In this document: positions 1-8,799 of the stretch, piece by piece
How the letters are laid out: the number at the start of each line of letters is the position of its first letter
How positions within the stretch are numbered: the first letter of the stretch is position 1
Origin: AP-15 sp963733945
GTDB taxonomy: Bacteria; Pseudomonadota; Alphaproteobacteria; ATCC43930; CGMCC-115725
DNA length: 64,000 nucleotides
Direction of reading: 5' to 3'
Assembly (NCBI GenBank): GCA_963733945.1
Contig: CAVTFD010000040.1
Location: forward strand, 62,001 to 126,000
The notes under the pieces: generated by a model
The model's input: the letters and a program-made list of their open reading frames with translations, nothing else
The model's database searches: none
Told to the model about the DNA's origin: nothing
Program-made: the position numbers and the translations under genes

Positions 1-1
1 G

Positions 2-1894
2 GGGCATGGCTTCCTCGGCATGGAGCTGGCGGCGAAGGGATGGACGGCAACGGTGATCGACCACGACCCGGCGAAAACCGAATTACTCGGCCCGTGGCTT
101 GTACGGCGCTCGCCCCGTCGGCTTGCGGTCTCACTCCACACCCGGTCGATGGAGGCCCTCGCCGCTGGCGGAGTTCCGGCCGGCGGGCGCGCCCCGCAGG
201 CCGTCACGCTTTTCCAATCCCTGCTGTTTTGCGAGCGCAGCCGGGTCGCCGAGATGTTGCGCGCGTGCTGGGCCTGCCTGGCTCCGGGCGGTGCCTTGAT
301 CATCCACGAACTGGTCCGCAAGGCCGCGAGTGAAGCCCTGCACGAGCGGCGCTTCGAGCGTGATGAGCTGATCGGGCTGGTCGGAGAAAATTTTGGGACG
401 CCAAGCCTCGTCTCGATCCTCGATGGAAAGCCGATGGCGGCGTTTTCGCCTGGCATCACCGCCTTGCTGGTGCAAAAATCCGAGGCGCCGGCGGCGGTGC
501 GGACCGCTCCGCTGCACCCCCGTCGGACCGAAAGTGAAGGGCTTGCGTATCTCAATGCCCGGCGCGATGGTTCGACCGAGATGGAGCAGGAGGATGCTAT
601 TCCGGCGGCGGCGGCCGACCCCGAGCGGCCGCAGAGCCGCGCGTCCGCGGCGGGCGGTGTAACGCTGCGCCCGTTCCCGTTCCCGTATCAGGGGATGCTG
701 GCAATCTGCAGCGACATCGACCAGACGACGCCGGCGAAATTCGCCGCGCTTCACCGCTTTCTCAACACACGCGAGGAAACGCCGCTCGGCCAGGGACTCG
801 GCCTCGATGTAGCGGATTCGCTTTGGTTCTATTCGTTGCCGGGCGTCGCGCGCGACCCCGCCGACCAGCAGATGTCGTTTTTTGCCGGCCTCGACTGGCG
901 GCAGCTTTCGCCCTTCGCCGGTCAGATCCTCGATTACATCCGCGGCGGCTGGATCGATACGCTGCACACCTACGGGAATTTCTCGACCCTACCCGCCGGC
1001 TCGCCCGGCTTCACCCGCGAACATGCCGGGCGGGCGCTCGCGGTTCTGGCCGAAGCCGGGCTGGCGATCCCGATCTGGATCAATCACGGCAACCGCAACA
1101 ACATCCAGAACATCGGCGATTTCGACTACATGGTCGGCGATCTGCCGCGCAACCCGAACCAGCACAGCCATCTGCTTTACCGCCACGGTGTCCGCTTCAT
1201 ATGGTCGGGGCTGGTGTCGGGAGAATTCCGCCGCGATGCGGTTATCGCCCCGGCGCCGATGCGCGACGGCCGGATGATGTGGCGTTTCTCGCGCCATGAT
1301 TTTGTCTATACTGACGATTCCGACAATTTGAGCCAGCGGTTCGGCGCGGTTACCGGCTCCCATGTCGGCCGTCCAATTGCGATGGTATGGCATCCGAAGC
1401 TTATCCACGTCCAACTGTCGGTCGAAAATCTGCGGGATCTCGCAGCCACGGGCGGCTACGCGATCCTCGGCCAGCATCTCGGTGCGGGTGCCGGCGGAGA
1501 AATTCTGCCGGCGCACGCGATCGAGGCGCTGATGCGTCTCAAAGCGGCGCAAGACAGCGGCGAGATTCTCGTCGCGCGAACCTCGCGGCTGCTCGAGTAC
1601 GCTTGCACGCGCGACCATTTGCGTTTCGAGGTCAGGACCGAGGCGGACGGCAAGATCGTGATCGACGTCACCGGAATCGACGACCCGGTGCGCGGCCTGC
1701 AAGCGCCGCTGTTGCACCGGTTGCGCGGCATCACTTTCGAGGTGCCGGGCGAAGGTCCGGTCGAATTACGCTACCGCGGCGATCCGATCGGGCACTGGGA
1801 TGTTGTCGAGCGTCGATTGAACGGGAAGACCATCGTCGGGTTCACTTGGTTCCCGCCGAATCATACCGATTACGCCCATGCGCGAACCCGTTAG
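2..1894 (+). CDS. Methyltransferase / deacetylase-like fusion protein (5' end cut by window edge)
   Basis: The frame is open to the left edge of the window and reads GHGFLGMELAAKGW before the first visible ATG at 20, so the start lies outside. Residues up to about 165 look like a class I SAM-dependent methyltransferase: a glycine-rich turn, then TVIDHD (acidic end of strand 2) and LAPGGALIIHEL (late Rossmann strand). A low-complexity linker follows. From about residue 225 the protein resembles the NodB/polysaccharide deacetylase-type barrel, with AICSDIDQTTPAKF and, further on, HTYGNFS and WINHGNRNN as candidate metal-site histidine and acid motifs. A role in making or trimming a surface glycan fits the neighbouring genes but is inferred. 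I cannot name the family; the barrel assignment is tentative. Confidence 0.6.
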   Translation, partial: GHGFLGMELAAKGWTATVIDHDPAKTELLGPWLVRRSPRRLAVSLHTRSMEALAAGGVPAGGRAPQAVTLFQSLLFCERSRVAEMLRACWACLAPGGALIIHELVRKAASEALHERRFERDELIGLVGENFGTPSLVSILDGKPMAAFSPGITALLVQKSEAPAAVRTAPLHPRRTESEGLAYLNARRDGSTEMEQEDAIPAAAADPERPQSRASAAGGVTLRPFPFPYQGMLAICSDIDQTTPAKFAALHRFLNTREETPLGQGLGLDVADSLWFYSLPGVARDPADQQMSFFAGLDWRQLSPFAGQILDYIRGGWIDTLHTYGNFSTLPAGSPGFTREHAGRALAVLAEAGLAIPIWINHGNRNNIQNIGDFDYMVGDLPRNPNQHSHLLYRHGVRFIWSGLVSGEFRRDAVIAPAPMRDGRMMWRFSRHDFVYTDDSDNLSQRFGAVTGSHVGRPIAMVWHPKLIHVQLSVENLRDLAATGGYAILGQHLGAGAGGEILPAHAIEALMRLKAAQDSGEILVARTSRLLEYACTRDHLRFEVRTEADGKIVIDVTGIDDPVRGLQAPLLHRLRGITFEVPGEGPVELRYRGDPIGHWDVVERRLNGKTIVGFTWFPPNHTDYAHARTR

Positions 1895-1954
1895 AATAGA
1901 ATGCCGCGCGGACATCGCACCGGAAAACCCGACAATCACCGGTTTTGACGCATT

Positions 1955-2872
1955 TCAATCCGATAGCGCGCGAGCGTAGTCGAAGCTGAACAGGCCCGGC
2001 CGGAACAGATTGCTCTTCTTCCAACGCTGAAGCCCAGCGTTGCCAAAATATCGAGCATAGCAGATGTAGCGCAAATCCTTGAGGCTGTGATCGGAGTCTG
2101 CTTCAAGGCCGGCTTTGCTGCCCGCATTTAAGGCCCTCTCCACAAAATCCAAATGCATTTTGTAGACGATACCTTCGTGCAGATGATCGGCATGACCGAT
2201 AATGGTGCCGTAAAGTGCGAAATTACCGATCCGCCTGACGATCATGTAAGACAGCAACTCAGCATCTACGACAAAATTGCCTTGCACACGGCCGGGCTGG
2301 TTGCGAAACGTGCCAAAATACCGCGTCCATACTATATTCTGCGTCGGAACCTGGAGGGGGAGGAGCTCCTTGGCATAGCCGCCGCGCTCTTCGACAGTGC
2401 GCAGGTATCCGGCCGACATGGGCCCCCCCTGCCGCTCCGGAGCTGATGTGTCGATTGCGACGATGTCGCCTATATACATTCGGCCCTCGAAGAATTTCGT
2501 GTAATATTCTCGTTTTTCTGCCTTCCTTCTTTCATAATAGGCAGAGCTTTGTCGCTTGATCTGTTTGACGAAATCGTCAATATTCCGATAATCTGTCAAG
2601 TCTATAAAGGCCCACTCTTTCACCGGCTGCGCGTCGTGAGCGAAATAGCCGGCCTCATCAAGCTGTCTGGACAATGTCACTAATGCCGTCCTGTCGCGGT
2701 CCGCGAGTTCGACAAACCGTTCCCAATCCACGATAACTTCGTGCTGTTCAAGCTGACGGCTCAACTCGGCCATCAACCAAGCTCGCATCCGTCGCAAAGG
2801 TTCGCGATGCGCCGTCGACCGCATCGACGAGAAAAACTCGCTATCATTTGCCAAAAACCATCCAGGCGACAT
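1955..2872 (-). CDS. Family A protein, compact form (A1): putative FemAB/GNAT-like transferase
   Basis: A protein of 305 residues that aligns by eye with the N-terminal 265 residues of the proteins starting at 4182 and 7253 and with the second half of the fusion at 8800. Shared motifs are DIVAIDTSAPERQGGPM followed by a tyrosine, a central ERGGYAKEL-type turn, and GTIIGHADHLHEGIVYKMHL. The pattern of an S..RQG..M..Y strand followed by a GHA.HL..G..Y.LH helix resembles acyl-CoA/aminoacyl transferases of the FemAB/GNAT type, but this is inference. It lacks the C-terminal domain of its plus-strand relatives. It overlaps the end of B1 by 29 bases, so the two are probably translationally coupled; an internal ATG about 15 codons in is an alternative start. 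The DNA is visibly richer in A+T than its neighbours, suggesting a separate origin. Confidence 0.7.
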   Translation of the reverse strand: MSPGWFLANDSEFFSSMRSTAHREPLRRMRAWLMAELSRQLEQHEVIVDWERFVELADRDRTALVTLSRQLDEAGYFAHDAQPVKEWAFIDLTDYRNIDDFVKQIKRQSSAYYERRKAEKREYYTKFFEGRMYIGDIVAIDTSAPERQGGPMSAGYLRTVEERGGYAKELLPLQVPTQNIVWTRYFGTFRNQPGRVQGNFVVDAELLSYMIVRRIGNFALYGTIIGHADHLHEGIVYKMHLDFVERALNAGSKAGLEADSDHSLKDLRYICYARYFGNAGLQRWKKSNLFRPGLFSFDYARALSD

Positions 2873-3794
2873 CCTTGGATCGGGCCGACACCTTCAGCAC
2901 GCGCGCATCGCAGCCGAGCTTCTGCGACAACCGCTCGGACAATGCATTTACGTCGCTTCCGTCCCAGCCCAATGCTTCGAGCATGTCTCGTCCATAATTC
3001 ACAATCAGCACATCGTTGAAGAGCCTTTTCAAATCGGAAAAATTATCCCATGCAAATTTACGGAACAGAAAATGGGGTTCGTCCGCTACAACAGCATCAA
3101 AATTTAAATTCTTGTCCAGAGCATCGTTAACAAAATCCCGGTAGTCTAAGATAACGTATTTCCAATGCGTTGGGTATATCTTTGTCATATCGGCCATACT
3201 AATTGGATCAATATCTACCAACGTAACGGCCTTTATACCGGCATTATAGACCCGAATCACATCGTTTCTCCCGCGCAATGCACTGCAAAATAAGCACAAT
3301 GCAGTAGTTTTATCATCAAGATACTCTACCGGAAAAGCGCTGCCGCTCAGGCCGGTAAGCGTTGCTAGCGAAGGGATCTCGCAATCGTCCTCTGTATAGG
3401 CCAATGACTCGAGCATAGCCTCCTTAAACAGACCGCAGAGCACGCCCACGACCGCCTCATCCACCGCTGGAAGATGAATGTCATCCGTGAGGCCGTCAGC
3501 AGAGATACATCGCGCCAGAGCGTTTGCCGCCGATCGCAGGAGAGGGTGACCATACTTGGAAAGTAGTGGGACAATTACCGATCCGTTGGTTGGCGCCATC
3601 AGCGTCCTCTCAATCAGGCGACGGCCAATGCGAACGCCATCCTGTCGAGCCCATTTTTCCCATTTGGCGAGCAAGGGGCGATCGAGTCGGTCGCGAATAT
3701 GTCGCTCGGGGATGTCGTAGCTGGGGCCGTGCGCCCAGAAGGCCGAAGCCATCGAAAATTTTTCGCTTGCCGTGTATCTTGCTTGACCAGACAT
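2844..3794 (-). CDS. Family B protein, compact form (B1): divergent Rossmann methyltransferase-like
   Basis: A 316-residue relative of the N-terminal 340 residues of the proteins at 5703, 8800 and 11761. Conserved blocks are RPLLAKWEKWARQDGVRIG near the N-terminus, an all-helical middle ending in YTEDDCEIPSL, and a Rossmann-like half with VTLVDIDPISMADM, the block YPTHWKYVILDYRDF, FDAVVADEP and LIVNYGRDMLE. The order strand-acid, helix, second acid, strand-D resembles class I SAM methyltransferases, yet the usual GxGxG loop is replaced by RGRNDVIRVYNAG, so activity is unproven. No C-terminal beta domain is present. It is first in a two-gene minus-strand operon with A1 and is divergent from the large plus-strand array. 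Confidence 0.7.
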   Translation of the reverse strand: MSGQARYTASEKFSMASAFWAHGPSYDIPERHIRDRLDRPLLAKWEKWARQDGVRIGRRLIERTLMAPTNGSVIVPLLSKYGHPLLRSAANALARCISADGLTDDIHLPAVDEAVVGVLCGLFKEAMLESLAYTEDDCEIPSLATLTGLSGSAFPVEYLDDKTTALCLFCSALRGRNDVIRVYNAGIKAVTLVDIDPISMADMTKIYPTHWKYVILDYRDFVNDALDKNLNFDAVVADEPHFLFRKFAWDNFSDLKRLFNDVLIVNYGRDMLEALGWDGSDVNALSERLSQKLGCDARVLKVSARSKDVAWMVFGK

Positions 3795-4181
3795 CGACGT
3801 CTCTCAAAAGCACTGGATGCCGCCAAGGGTAAGGCAAACCAGAAATGGATAGATAGCATGGTGCCCCGACCCGGGCCAAGATTGGCATTGCCGGCCTCCC
3901 CCGATGCTCGAGCGCAATCACCCTCGGCGCGGCATTCGTTCATGTTCAATGCGTGATGCATGGTATTCGCTGGCCCGCACAGAGCGGATGACGGGTAATT
4001 CCCGGATGGTGCGCCGGCCGACGGCGATGCTATCCTCGGCGCTCCGGTGCGATATCCGTGGTTGCAGTCAAGTGAAGATTGGCGGCTAGGTCGATCGCCC
4101 CTCTTGCGGCAACGGGTTTGCGACGGTCGAACGGCTTTGGGACCGCGTTTCGGTGCGGCGCCATCGGTAGGGAAGTGAGTA
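3795..4181. other. Divergent intergenic region between B1 and A2
   Basis: About 390 bases separate the start of B1 (minus strand) from the start of A2 (plus strand). The short open frames inside it have no recognisable motifs and disagree with neighbouring codon use. It must hold the promoters for both directions. I see no convincing -35/-10 pair, operator palindrome or small RNA. Confidence 0.5.
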
Positions 4182-5624
4182 ATGGCCGACACAACAGATA
4201 ACGGGGAATTGCAGACGATTTTGGTCGATCCGGACGAGCTGGGCAAATGTACACCGGCCGAGCTTCGCGCATACTTTGGCGATCTGCTGTCCTTGGAGGA
4301 AAGGGGGTATCTTTCCCGGCACGAAATGCCGAAGCTCGCCTGGGCCGCGATCGATCTGGACAAATATGCCTCGATCGACGATTTCATCACTCGCTGCCGC
4401 AAGATTCACAAGGCTCATGCGGTGCGCAAAGCGATGAAGGCTCTCACTGCGGGTTATTACGGCAAGTTCTTTGATTTCCGCAGCTACACGCCCGACATCG
4501 TCGCGATCAACAGGTCGGCGCCGACGCGTCAGGGACGCCCGATGACGCCGCATTACACCCGCACGGTCGAAAATTATGGCGGTTATCCCAAGCGGATCGA
4601 CCCGGAGCGGGTTCCCGACCAGGCGGCGTCCTGGGTGCGTCTGTTCGGAGCATTCCGGAAAACCGTCGGGCACCGGCAGGGCGATGTCGTCTGTGATGAG
4701 CAATTGGTGGCTTACATTTCGCTGCGGCGGCACGGAAATTTCGCGATGTATTCGACGATCCTCGGCCATGCCGACCACCTCGCCGACGGCATCATGTACA
4801 AGATGCATCTCGACCTGGTGGCCGCGATCCTCGCGGCGCGAGATTGCTCCGAAGCCGAGATAGAGCCGTCGCTGCGCTGCCTGAGGGGCATCCGCTACAT
4901 TGTGTATACCGAGTTTTACAATATTCGGCCGGGTCTTCAGCTATGGAAGAGGCGGACGCTGTTTGAGCCACTCTACCTGAAATTCAATTATCTGGCCGAA
5001 TGCCTCCCTGATTGGGTCTGCGTCGCAGCGGAGCACGACACCGAGAATGCGGCCTGGCAGGCGCAATGCGCCGGCCTGCTGACGGAAATTGCGCAGCGCT
5101 GCCGCGACGAATGCCGCCGCCACGAGGCTGAAACGGCGCAGGCGGGGCTTGAGGCGATTGCGAAGCGGCTGGCGGCGCAGACTTACGGCGAGGGCGATCG
5201 CCCGCCGGAGCGGGACGACGACCAAGGCAATGTCGTGGTTATCGGGCCGACCGCGCGGTGGTCCGAAGTGTCGCCGGAAGGCTCGCTGGCGTTTGAGGCA
5301 GGAGCGCCGGCGGTGACCTGCCCGCGAACTGGGGCGACGACCGGCCCGAGCCCGGTATTGCGGTGCGATTTTCCGCAGCAGGACAACGGCGAGCCGGTGG
5401 ATATCGTGATCCAGGTAAGCGGAGACGGAGGCAATACGAATTTCCGCCTGAAGCTGGGCGGCCTGCGCCGTGCGGATCTGAGGAAACTCGGGGTCGTGCT
5501 CCCGTCTGGCGAGGCCAAAGCCTGGGCGGTGCACCGGCGCTCGCCCGAGGGGCCGTGGGCGAGCGCCCGGCGCGTCGATTTCTGCATCGACCCCGGCGCC
5601 CCCAACGCGAGCGATCTTGTCTGA
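4182..5624 (+). CDS. Family A protein with C-terminal beta domain (A2)
   Basis: A 480-residue protein, first gene of the plus-strand array. Residues 1-265 are the A domain, with KIHKAHAVRKAMKAL, DIVAINRSAPTRQGRPM and STILGHADHLADGIMYKMHL. Residues about 270-335 are a helical segment (VCVAAEHDTENAAWQAQ to AIAKRLA). Residues about 351-480 are the shared beta-rich domain: VVIGPTARWSEVSPEGSL, TTGPSP.LRC, DNGEPVDIVIQV and a closing RRVDFCIDP. No signal peptide or membrane segment is visible, so the protein is probably cytoplasmic. The ATG at 4182 follows a GGAAG-like site. The neighbour downstream is B2, 78 bases away. A transferase role is inferred; the family is not one I can name. Confidence 0.7.
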   Translation: MADTTDNGELQTILVDPDELGKCTPAELRAYFGDLLSLEERGYLSRHEMPKLAWAAIDLDKYASIDDFITRCRKIHKAHAVRKAMKALTAGYYGKFFDFRSYTPDIVAINRSAPTRQGRPMTPHYTRTVENYGGYPKRIDPERVPDQAASWVRLFGAFRKTVGHRQGDVVCDEQLVAYISLRRHGNFAMYSTILGHADHLADGIMYKMHLDLVAAILAARDCSEAEIEPSLRCLRGIRYIVYTEFYNIRPGLQLWKRRTLFEPLYLKFNYLAECLPDWVCVAAEHDTENAAWQAQCAGLLTEIAQRCRDECRRHEAETAQAGLEAIAKRLAAQTYGEGDRPPERDDDQGNVVVIGPTARWSEVSPEGSLAFEAGAPAVTCPRTGATTGPSPVLRCDFPQQDNGEPVDIVIQVSGDGGNTNFRLKLGGLRRADLRKLGVVLPSGEAKAWAVHRRSPEGPWASARRVDFCIDPGAPNASDLV

Positions 5625-5702
5625 GCGGCGCGCATTGCAGGCGCCGGGCGCGGCTGGGCGGCCGATTTCGATGATCCGAATACGGAGGTCAGGAGCACCG
5701 AG

Positions 5703-7181
5703 GTGAAGCGGATTGGCGTCTACGATGCATTCGACAAGTGGGACATCTTGTGCCGCTATTGGGAGGATCGCGAGTCCGCCGCGAATATCGGCACGGACGA
5801 AATGAATAAACCGCTCGTTCCCAAATGGAATCGCGTCGCGATGATGTGCGGCTTTCACTTCGGATTTGAATCTCTGGCCGGCAGACTGCAGTCGCCGAGG
5901 CCGGGGATGACGACGGGGGTTATCGGCGACCCGGCAGGTGCGGCCGAACCCTCCGTCGAGGCCGAAATCGCCCAGTTGGCGGCACAATTCGGCTTGGCCG
6001 GGCTGCAATCGAGGTTCCGTGGCCTCGTCGAGGCGATCACCGGCGCCGGTTTTCAGGCCGCGTTCGATGGCGACCTGTCGCCGCGGCTCGCCCGGCGCAT
6101 GCGCCAATTCTTCAAACAGGGTGCGCTCGAGGGCTTGCAATGGACCGAAGACGACTGCGAACTGCCAACGGTGCCGGTGTTGCGCTATTGGGCAGGCGAA
6201 TTTCCGGCCACGACCCTCAAGCATAAATCGAATGCTTTAAGCATATTCTGCTGTCGGTTCTACGGCCGGGCGGACGTGATCCATATCCATGATGCGCACC
6301 CGGATGCGGTGACGCTGGTGGACAACGACGCCTCCCGCATGGCCGATATGAAGCTGATTTATCCGCCCCACTGGAACTACATCACCGCCGACTACGAGGA
6401 ATTTCTCGCGGAGGCGGTCGCTTCCGGCCGCTCGTACGATTTCATCGTCGCTGACCAATGGGCGTTTATGGGAAAAACGGTCGCCTGGGACCTTCTTCCC
6501 GCGATCATGAAGATTTGTTCCGATACGTTCATCACCAACTACCGTGACGAGATGTTCGAGGAGTTGAACCTCCGCCCTACCGACCTTGCCGCCCTGTCGG
6601 AGGCGGTCAGCGAGAAGACCGGGACCGAGATCGCCTTTACGCAGATAATGCCCCGGTCGAAGCCGGCGTATTGGGCGGTGATGCGCAATATGTCCGGGAG
6701 GCCCAATGCCCGAGGAGCAATAGCGGCCATCTCGCGCCGTACTGAGCGGGATCGCTCGCCGCTCCGGCGCCAGCCCGCCGCGCATGAGGTCATGGTCATC
6801 GGACCCAGCGCGCGGTGGTCGGAGGTGTCGCCGGAGGGTTCGTTCGACCTCGGACCGGAGGCTCCGGCACTGACCTATCCGCAGTCGGGATCGACAACCG
6901 GGCCGAGTCCGTTATTGCACTACGGTTTTTACCGACAGGATAATGGCGAGCCGGTAGACATCGTCATCCAAATTACTGGAGATGACGGCGTTACCTATTT
7001 TCGTTTGAAGTTGGGAAATTTTCGCGAGGTCGATCTCCGGAAGCTGGGCCTCGCCCTGCCCGCCGGCGAAGCGAAGATCTGGGTCCTGTACCGGCGATCG
7101 CCCGAGGTCCGGTGGTCGACGTACCGCCGTGTCGATTTCCGCATCGATCCCGATGCTCCCGATCATGCCAAGATCGTCTGA
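5703..7181 (+). CDS. Family B protein with C-terminal beta domain (B2)
   Basis: A 492-residue protein starting at GTG 5703, preceded by GGAGGTCAGGAG. Residues 1-340 are the B domain: YDAFDKWDILCRYWEDRES near the start, LQWTEDDCELPTVPVLRYW, then a Rossmann-like part with FYGRADVIHIHDAHPDAVTL, VDNDASRMADM, YPPHWNYITADYEEF, YDFIVADQW and FITNYRDEMFEELNLRP. Residues about 362-492 are the same beta-rich domain as in A2 (IGPSARWSEVSPEGS to RRVDFRIDPDAPD). It is probably a soluble enzyme related to SAM methyltransferases, although the cofactor loop is not canonical. It lies between A2 and A3 in one apparent transcription unit. Confidence 0.7.
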   Translation: MKRIGVYDAFDKWDILCRYWEDRESAANIGTDEMNKPLVPKWNRVAMMCGFHFGFESLAGRLQSPRPGMTTGVIGDPAGAAEPSVEAEIAQLAAQFGLAGLQSRFRGLVEAITGAGFQAAFDGDLSPRLARRMRQFFKQGALEGLQWTEDDCELPTVPVLRYWAGEFPATTLKHKSNALSIFCCRFYGRADVIHIHDAHPDAVTLVDNDASRMADMKLIYPPHWNYITADYEEFLAEAVASGRSYDFIVADQWAFMGKTVAWDLLPAIMKICSDTFITNYRDEMFEELNLRPTDLAALSEAVSEKTGTEIAFTQIMPRSKPAYWAVMRNMSGRPNARGAIAAISRRTERDRSPLRRQPAAHEVMVIGPSARWSEVSPEGSFDLGPEAPALTYPQSGSTTGPSPLLHYGFYRQDNGEPVDIVIQITGDDGVTYFRLKLGNFREVDLRKLGLALPAGEAKIWVLYRRSPEVRWSTYRRVDFRIDPDAPDHAKIV

Positions 7182-7252
7182 ATTCCTCTCGCAGAGCAAC
7201 GGCCGACAAGAATCGCCCGGCCGCCGCGGGAATTGGGACAGGGAGATGACCG

Positions 7253-8704
7253 ATGGATGAAGCGATAGAGGAGGGCGTGTTGCACACGCTGGCGGTGGAC
7301 CCGGGCGAGTTCGCCAAGTGCACGCCGCCTGAGCTTCGCACCTATTTCGACGATCTGCTGCATCTGGAAAAACGCGGCTATATTTCGCGCCATCGAAAAC
7401 CGAGGCTTGCCTCGGCGGGGATCGATCTGGACGAATACGCCTCGATCGACGACTTCACCGCGCAATGCCGGAAGATCCACAAGGCTCACGCCGTGCGAAA
7501 GGCGATCAAGGCCGCCAATCTCGGTTACTACGGCAAGTTTTTCGATTTCCGCAGCCACGTGCCCGACATCGTCGCGATCAACAAGTCGACACCAGCGCGC
7601 CAGGGGCGGGCGATGACGGCGCACTACACACGTACGGTCGACAGTTACGGGGGCTATCCCAAACACATCAAACCGGAGCAAGTCCCCGGTCAGGCGGCGT
7701 CCTGGGTCCGTCTGTTTGGAGTGTTTCGCAAAATTGCCGGGCACCGGCAAGGCGATGTCGTCTCGGACGAGCAATTGCTGGCTTACATCTCGCTGCAGCG
7801 GCACGGCAATTTCGCCACGTATTCGATCATTCTCGGCCATGCCGAGCACCTCGCCGACGGTATCATGTACAAGATGCACCTCGACCTGGCGGGCGCCATC
7901 CTTGCGGCGAGAGATCGGGCTGGAGCCGAGATGGAGCCTTCGCTGCGATGCCTAAAGGGCATCCGATACCTGATCTATTCGGCATACTACGATATTCGGC
8001 CGGGCCTGCTCTTGTGGAAAAAGCGAACGCTGTTTGAGCCGCTCTATCTGAAATTCGACTACCTTGCCGGATCCCATGCCGATCAGGTCTGCGTCGCTGC
8101 GGAAGAAGACATCGGAAATATAGGCTGGCAGGCGCAATGCGCCCGCATGTTGGCCGAGATCGCACAGCGCTGTCTCGACGGTGGGCAGGCCGATGAGGCT
8201 GCCGCCGCACGGGCCGGGCTTGCCAAGATCTCGAAGCGGCTCGCGGCGCGTGCGAGAGAGGTTTCCGGCGCAGATGATAGCGCGGCGGAGCGGGACGACG
8301 ATCATGGCCGGGTGGTGGTCGTCGGCCCGACCCGTTTATGGTCCGAGGTGTCGCCGGAGGGTTCGTTGAACCGTGCAGAAGGGGCGCCGGCGCTGACCTT
8401 TCCGCCGACCGGTACGATCACCGGCCGGAGCCCGCTACTGCGGTGCGAGTTTCCCGAACAGGACAACGGCGAGCCGGTTGACATCGTCATCCAGGTCGAG
8501 GCGGATCAGGGGAACATCAACTTCCGTTTGAAACTGGGTTGGCTCCGGCACGTTGACCTTGACAGGCTCGGCGTCGCTCTTCCGCCCGGCGAAGCCAAAG
8601 CCTGGGCCGTGCATCGGAGCGCGCCCGGAGGTTCGTGGGCGACCGCCCGCCGCGTGGATTTTCGCATCGACCCCGACGCTGCCAATGCAACGGATATGAC
8701 CTGA
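7253..8704 (+). CDS. Family A protein with C-terminal beta domain (A3)
   Basis: A 483-residue paralogue of A2. It keeps CTPPELRTYFDDLLHLEKRG, KIHKAHAVRKAIKAA, DIVAINKSTPARQGRAM, SIILGHAEHLADGIMYKMHL and PGLLLWKKRTLFEPLYLKF. The helical linker covers about 270-335 and the shared beta domain about 352-483 (VVGPTRLWSEVSPEGSL, DNGEPVDIVIQV, RRVDFRIDPDA). The ATG at 7253 follows a GGGAG site. The gene starts 71 bases after B2 and is followed by B3, opening module 2 of the tandem array. Function is unknown; a group-transfer role is inferred from the A-domain pattern. Confidence 0.7.
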   Translation: MDEAIEEGVLHTLAVDPGEFAKCTPPELRTYFDDLLHLEKRGYISRHRKPRLASAGIDLDEYASIDDFTAQCRKIHKAHAVRKAIKAANLGYYGKFFDFRSHVPDIVAINKSTPARQGRAMTAHYTRTVDSYGGYPKHIKPEQVPGQAASWVRLFGVFRKIAGHRQGDVVSDEQLLAYISLQRHGNFATYSIILGHAEHLADGIMYKMHLDLAGAILAARDRAGAEMEPSLRCLKGIRYLIYSAYYDIRPGLLLWKKRTLFEPLYLKFDYLAGSHADQVCVAAEEDIGNIGWQAQCARMLAEIAQRCLDGGQADEAAAARAGLAKISKRLAARAREVSGADDSAAERDDDHGRVVVVGPTRLWSEVSPEGSLNRAEGAPALTFPPTGTITGRSPLLRCEFPEQDNGEPVDIVIQVEADQGNINFRLKLGWLRHVDLDRLGVALPPGEAKAWAVHRSAPGGSWATARRVDFRIDPDAANATDMT

Positions 8705-8799
8705 GCGGCGCGTCTTGTACGATCGCGGACCGAGCCCGCGCGTTCGCGGATCCCCGTATCAAGCCCTGCCGGGTCGCCATCGAGTCCAGGAGCACGGCC

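Noticed and set aside
131..967. 278-residue open frame on the minus strand
   Set aside because: Arg/His-rich shadow of the real plus-strand gene; no family motifs and typical of antisense frames in high-GC DNA.
3614..4402. 262-residue minus-strand frame across the B1/A2 intergenic region
   Set aside because: Overlaps B1 on the same strand and A2 antisense, has Ser/Arg-rich composition and no motifs.
4941..6224. 427-residue minus-strand frame spanning A2 and B2
   Set aside because: Runs antisense to two genes with clear paralogues; composition is that of a shadow frame.
8635..8799. N-terminal extension of the B3-A4 fusion
   Set aside because: Would overlap A3 and has no counterpart in B2 or B4; GTG 8800 with AGGAG matches the other B starts.
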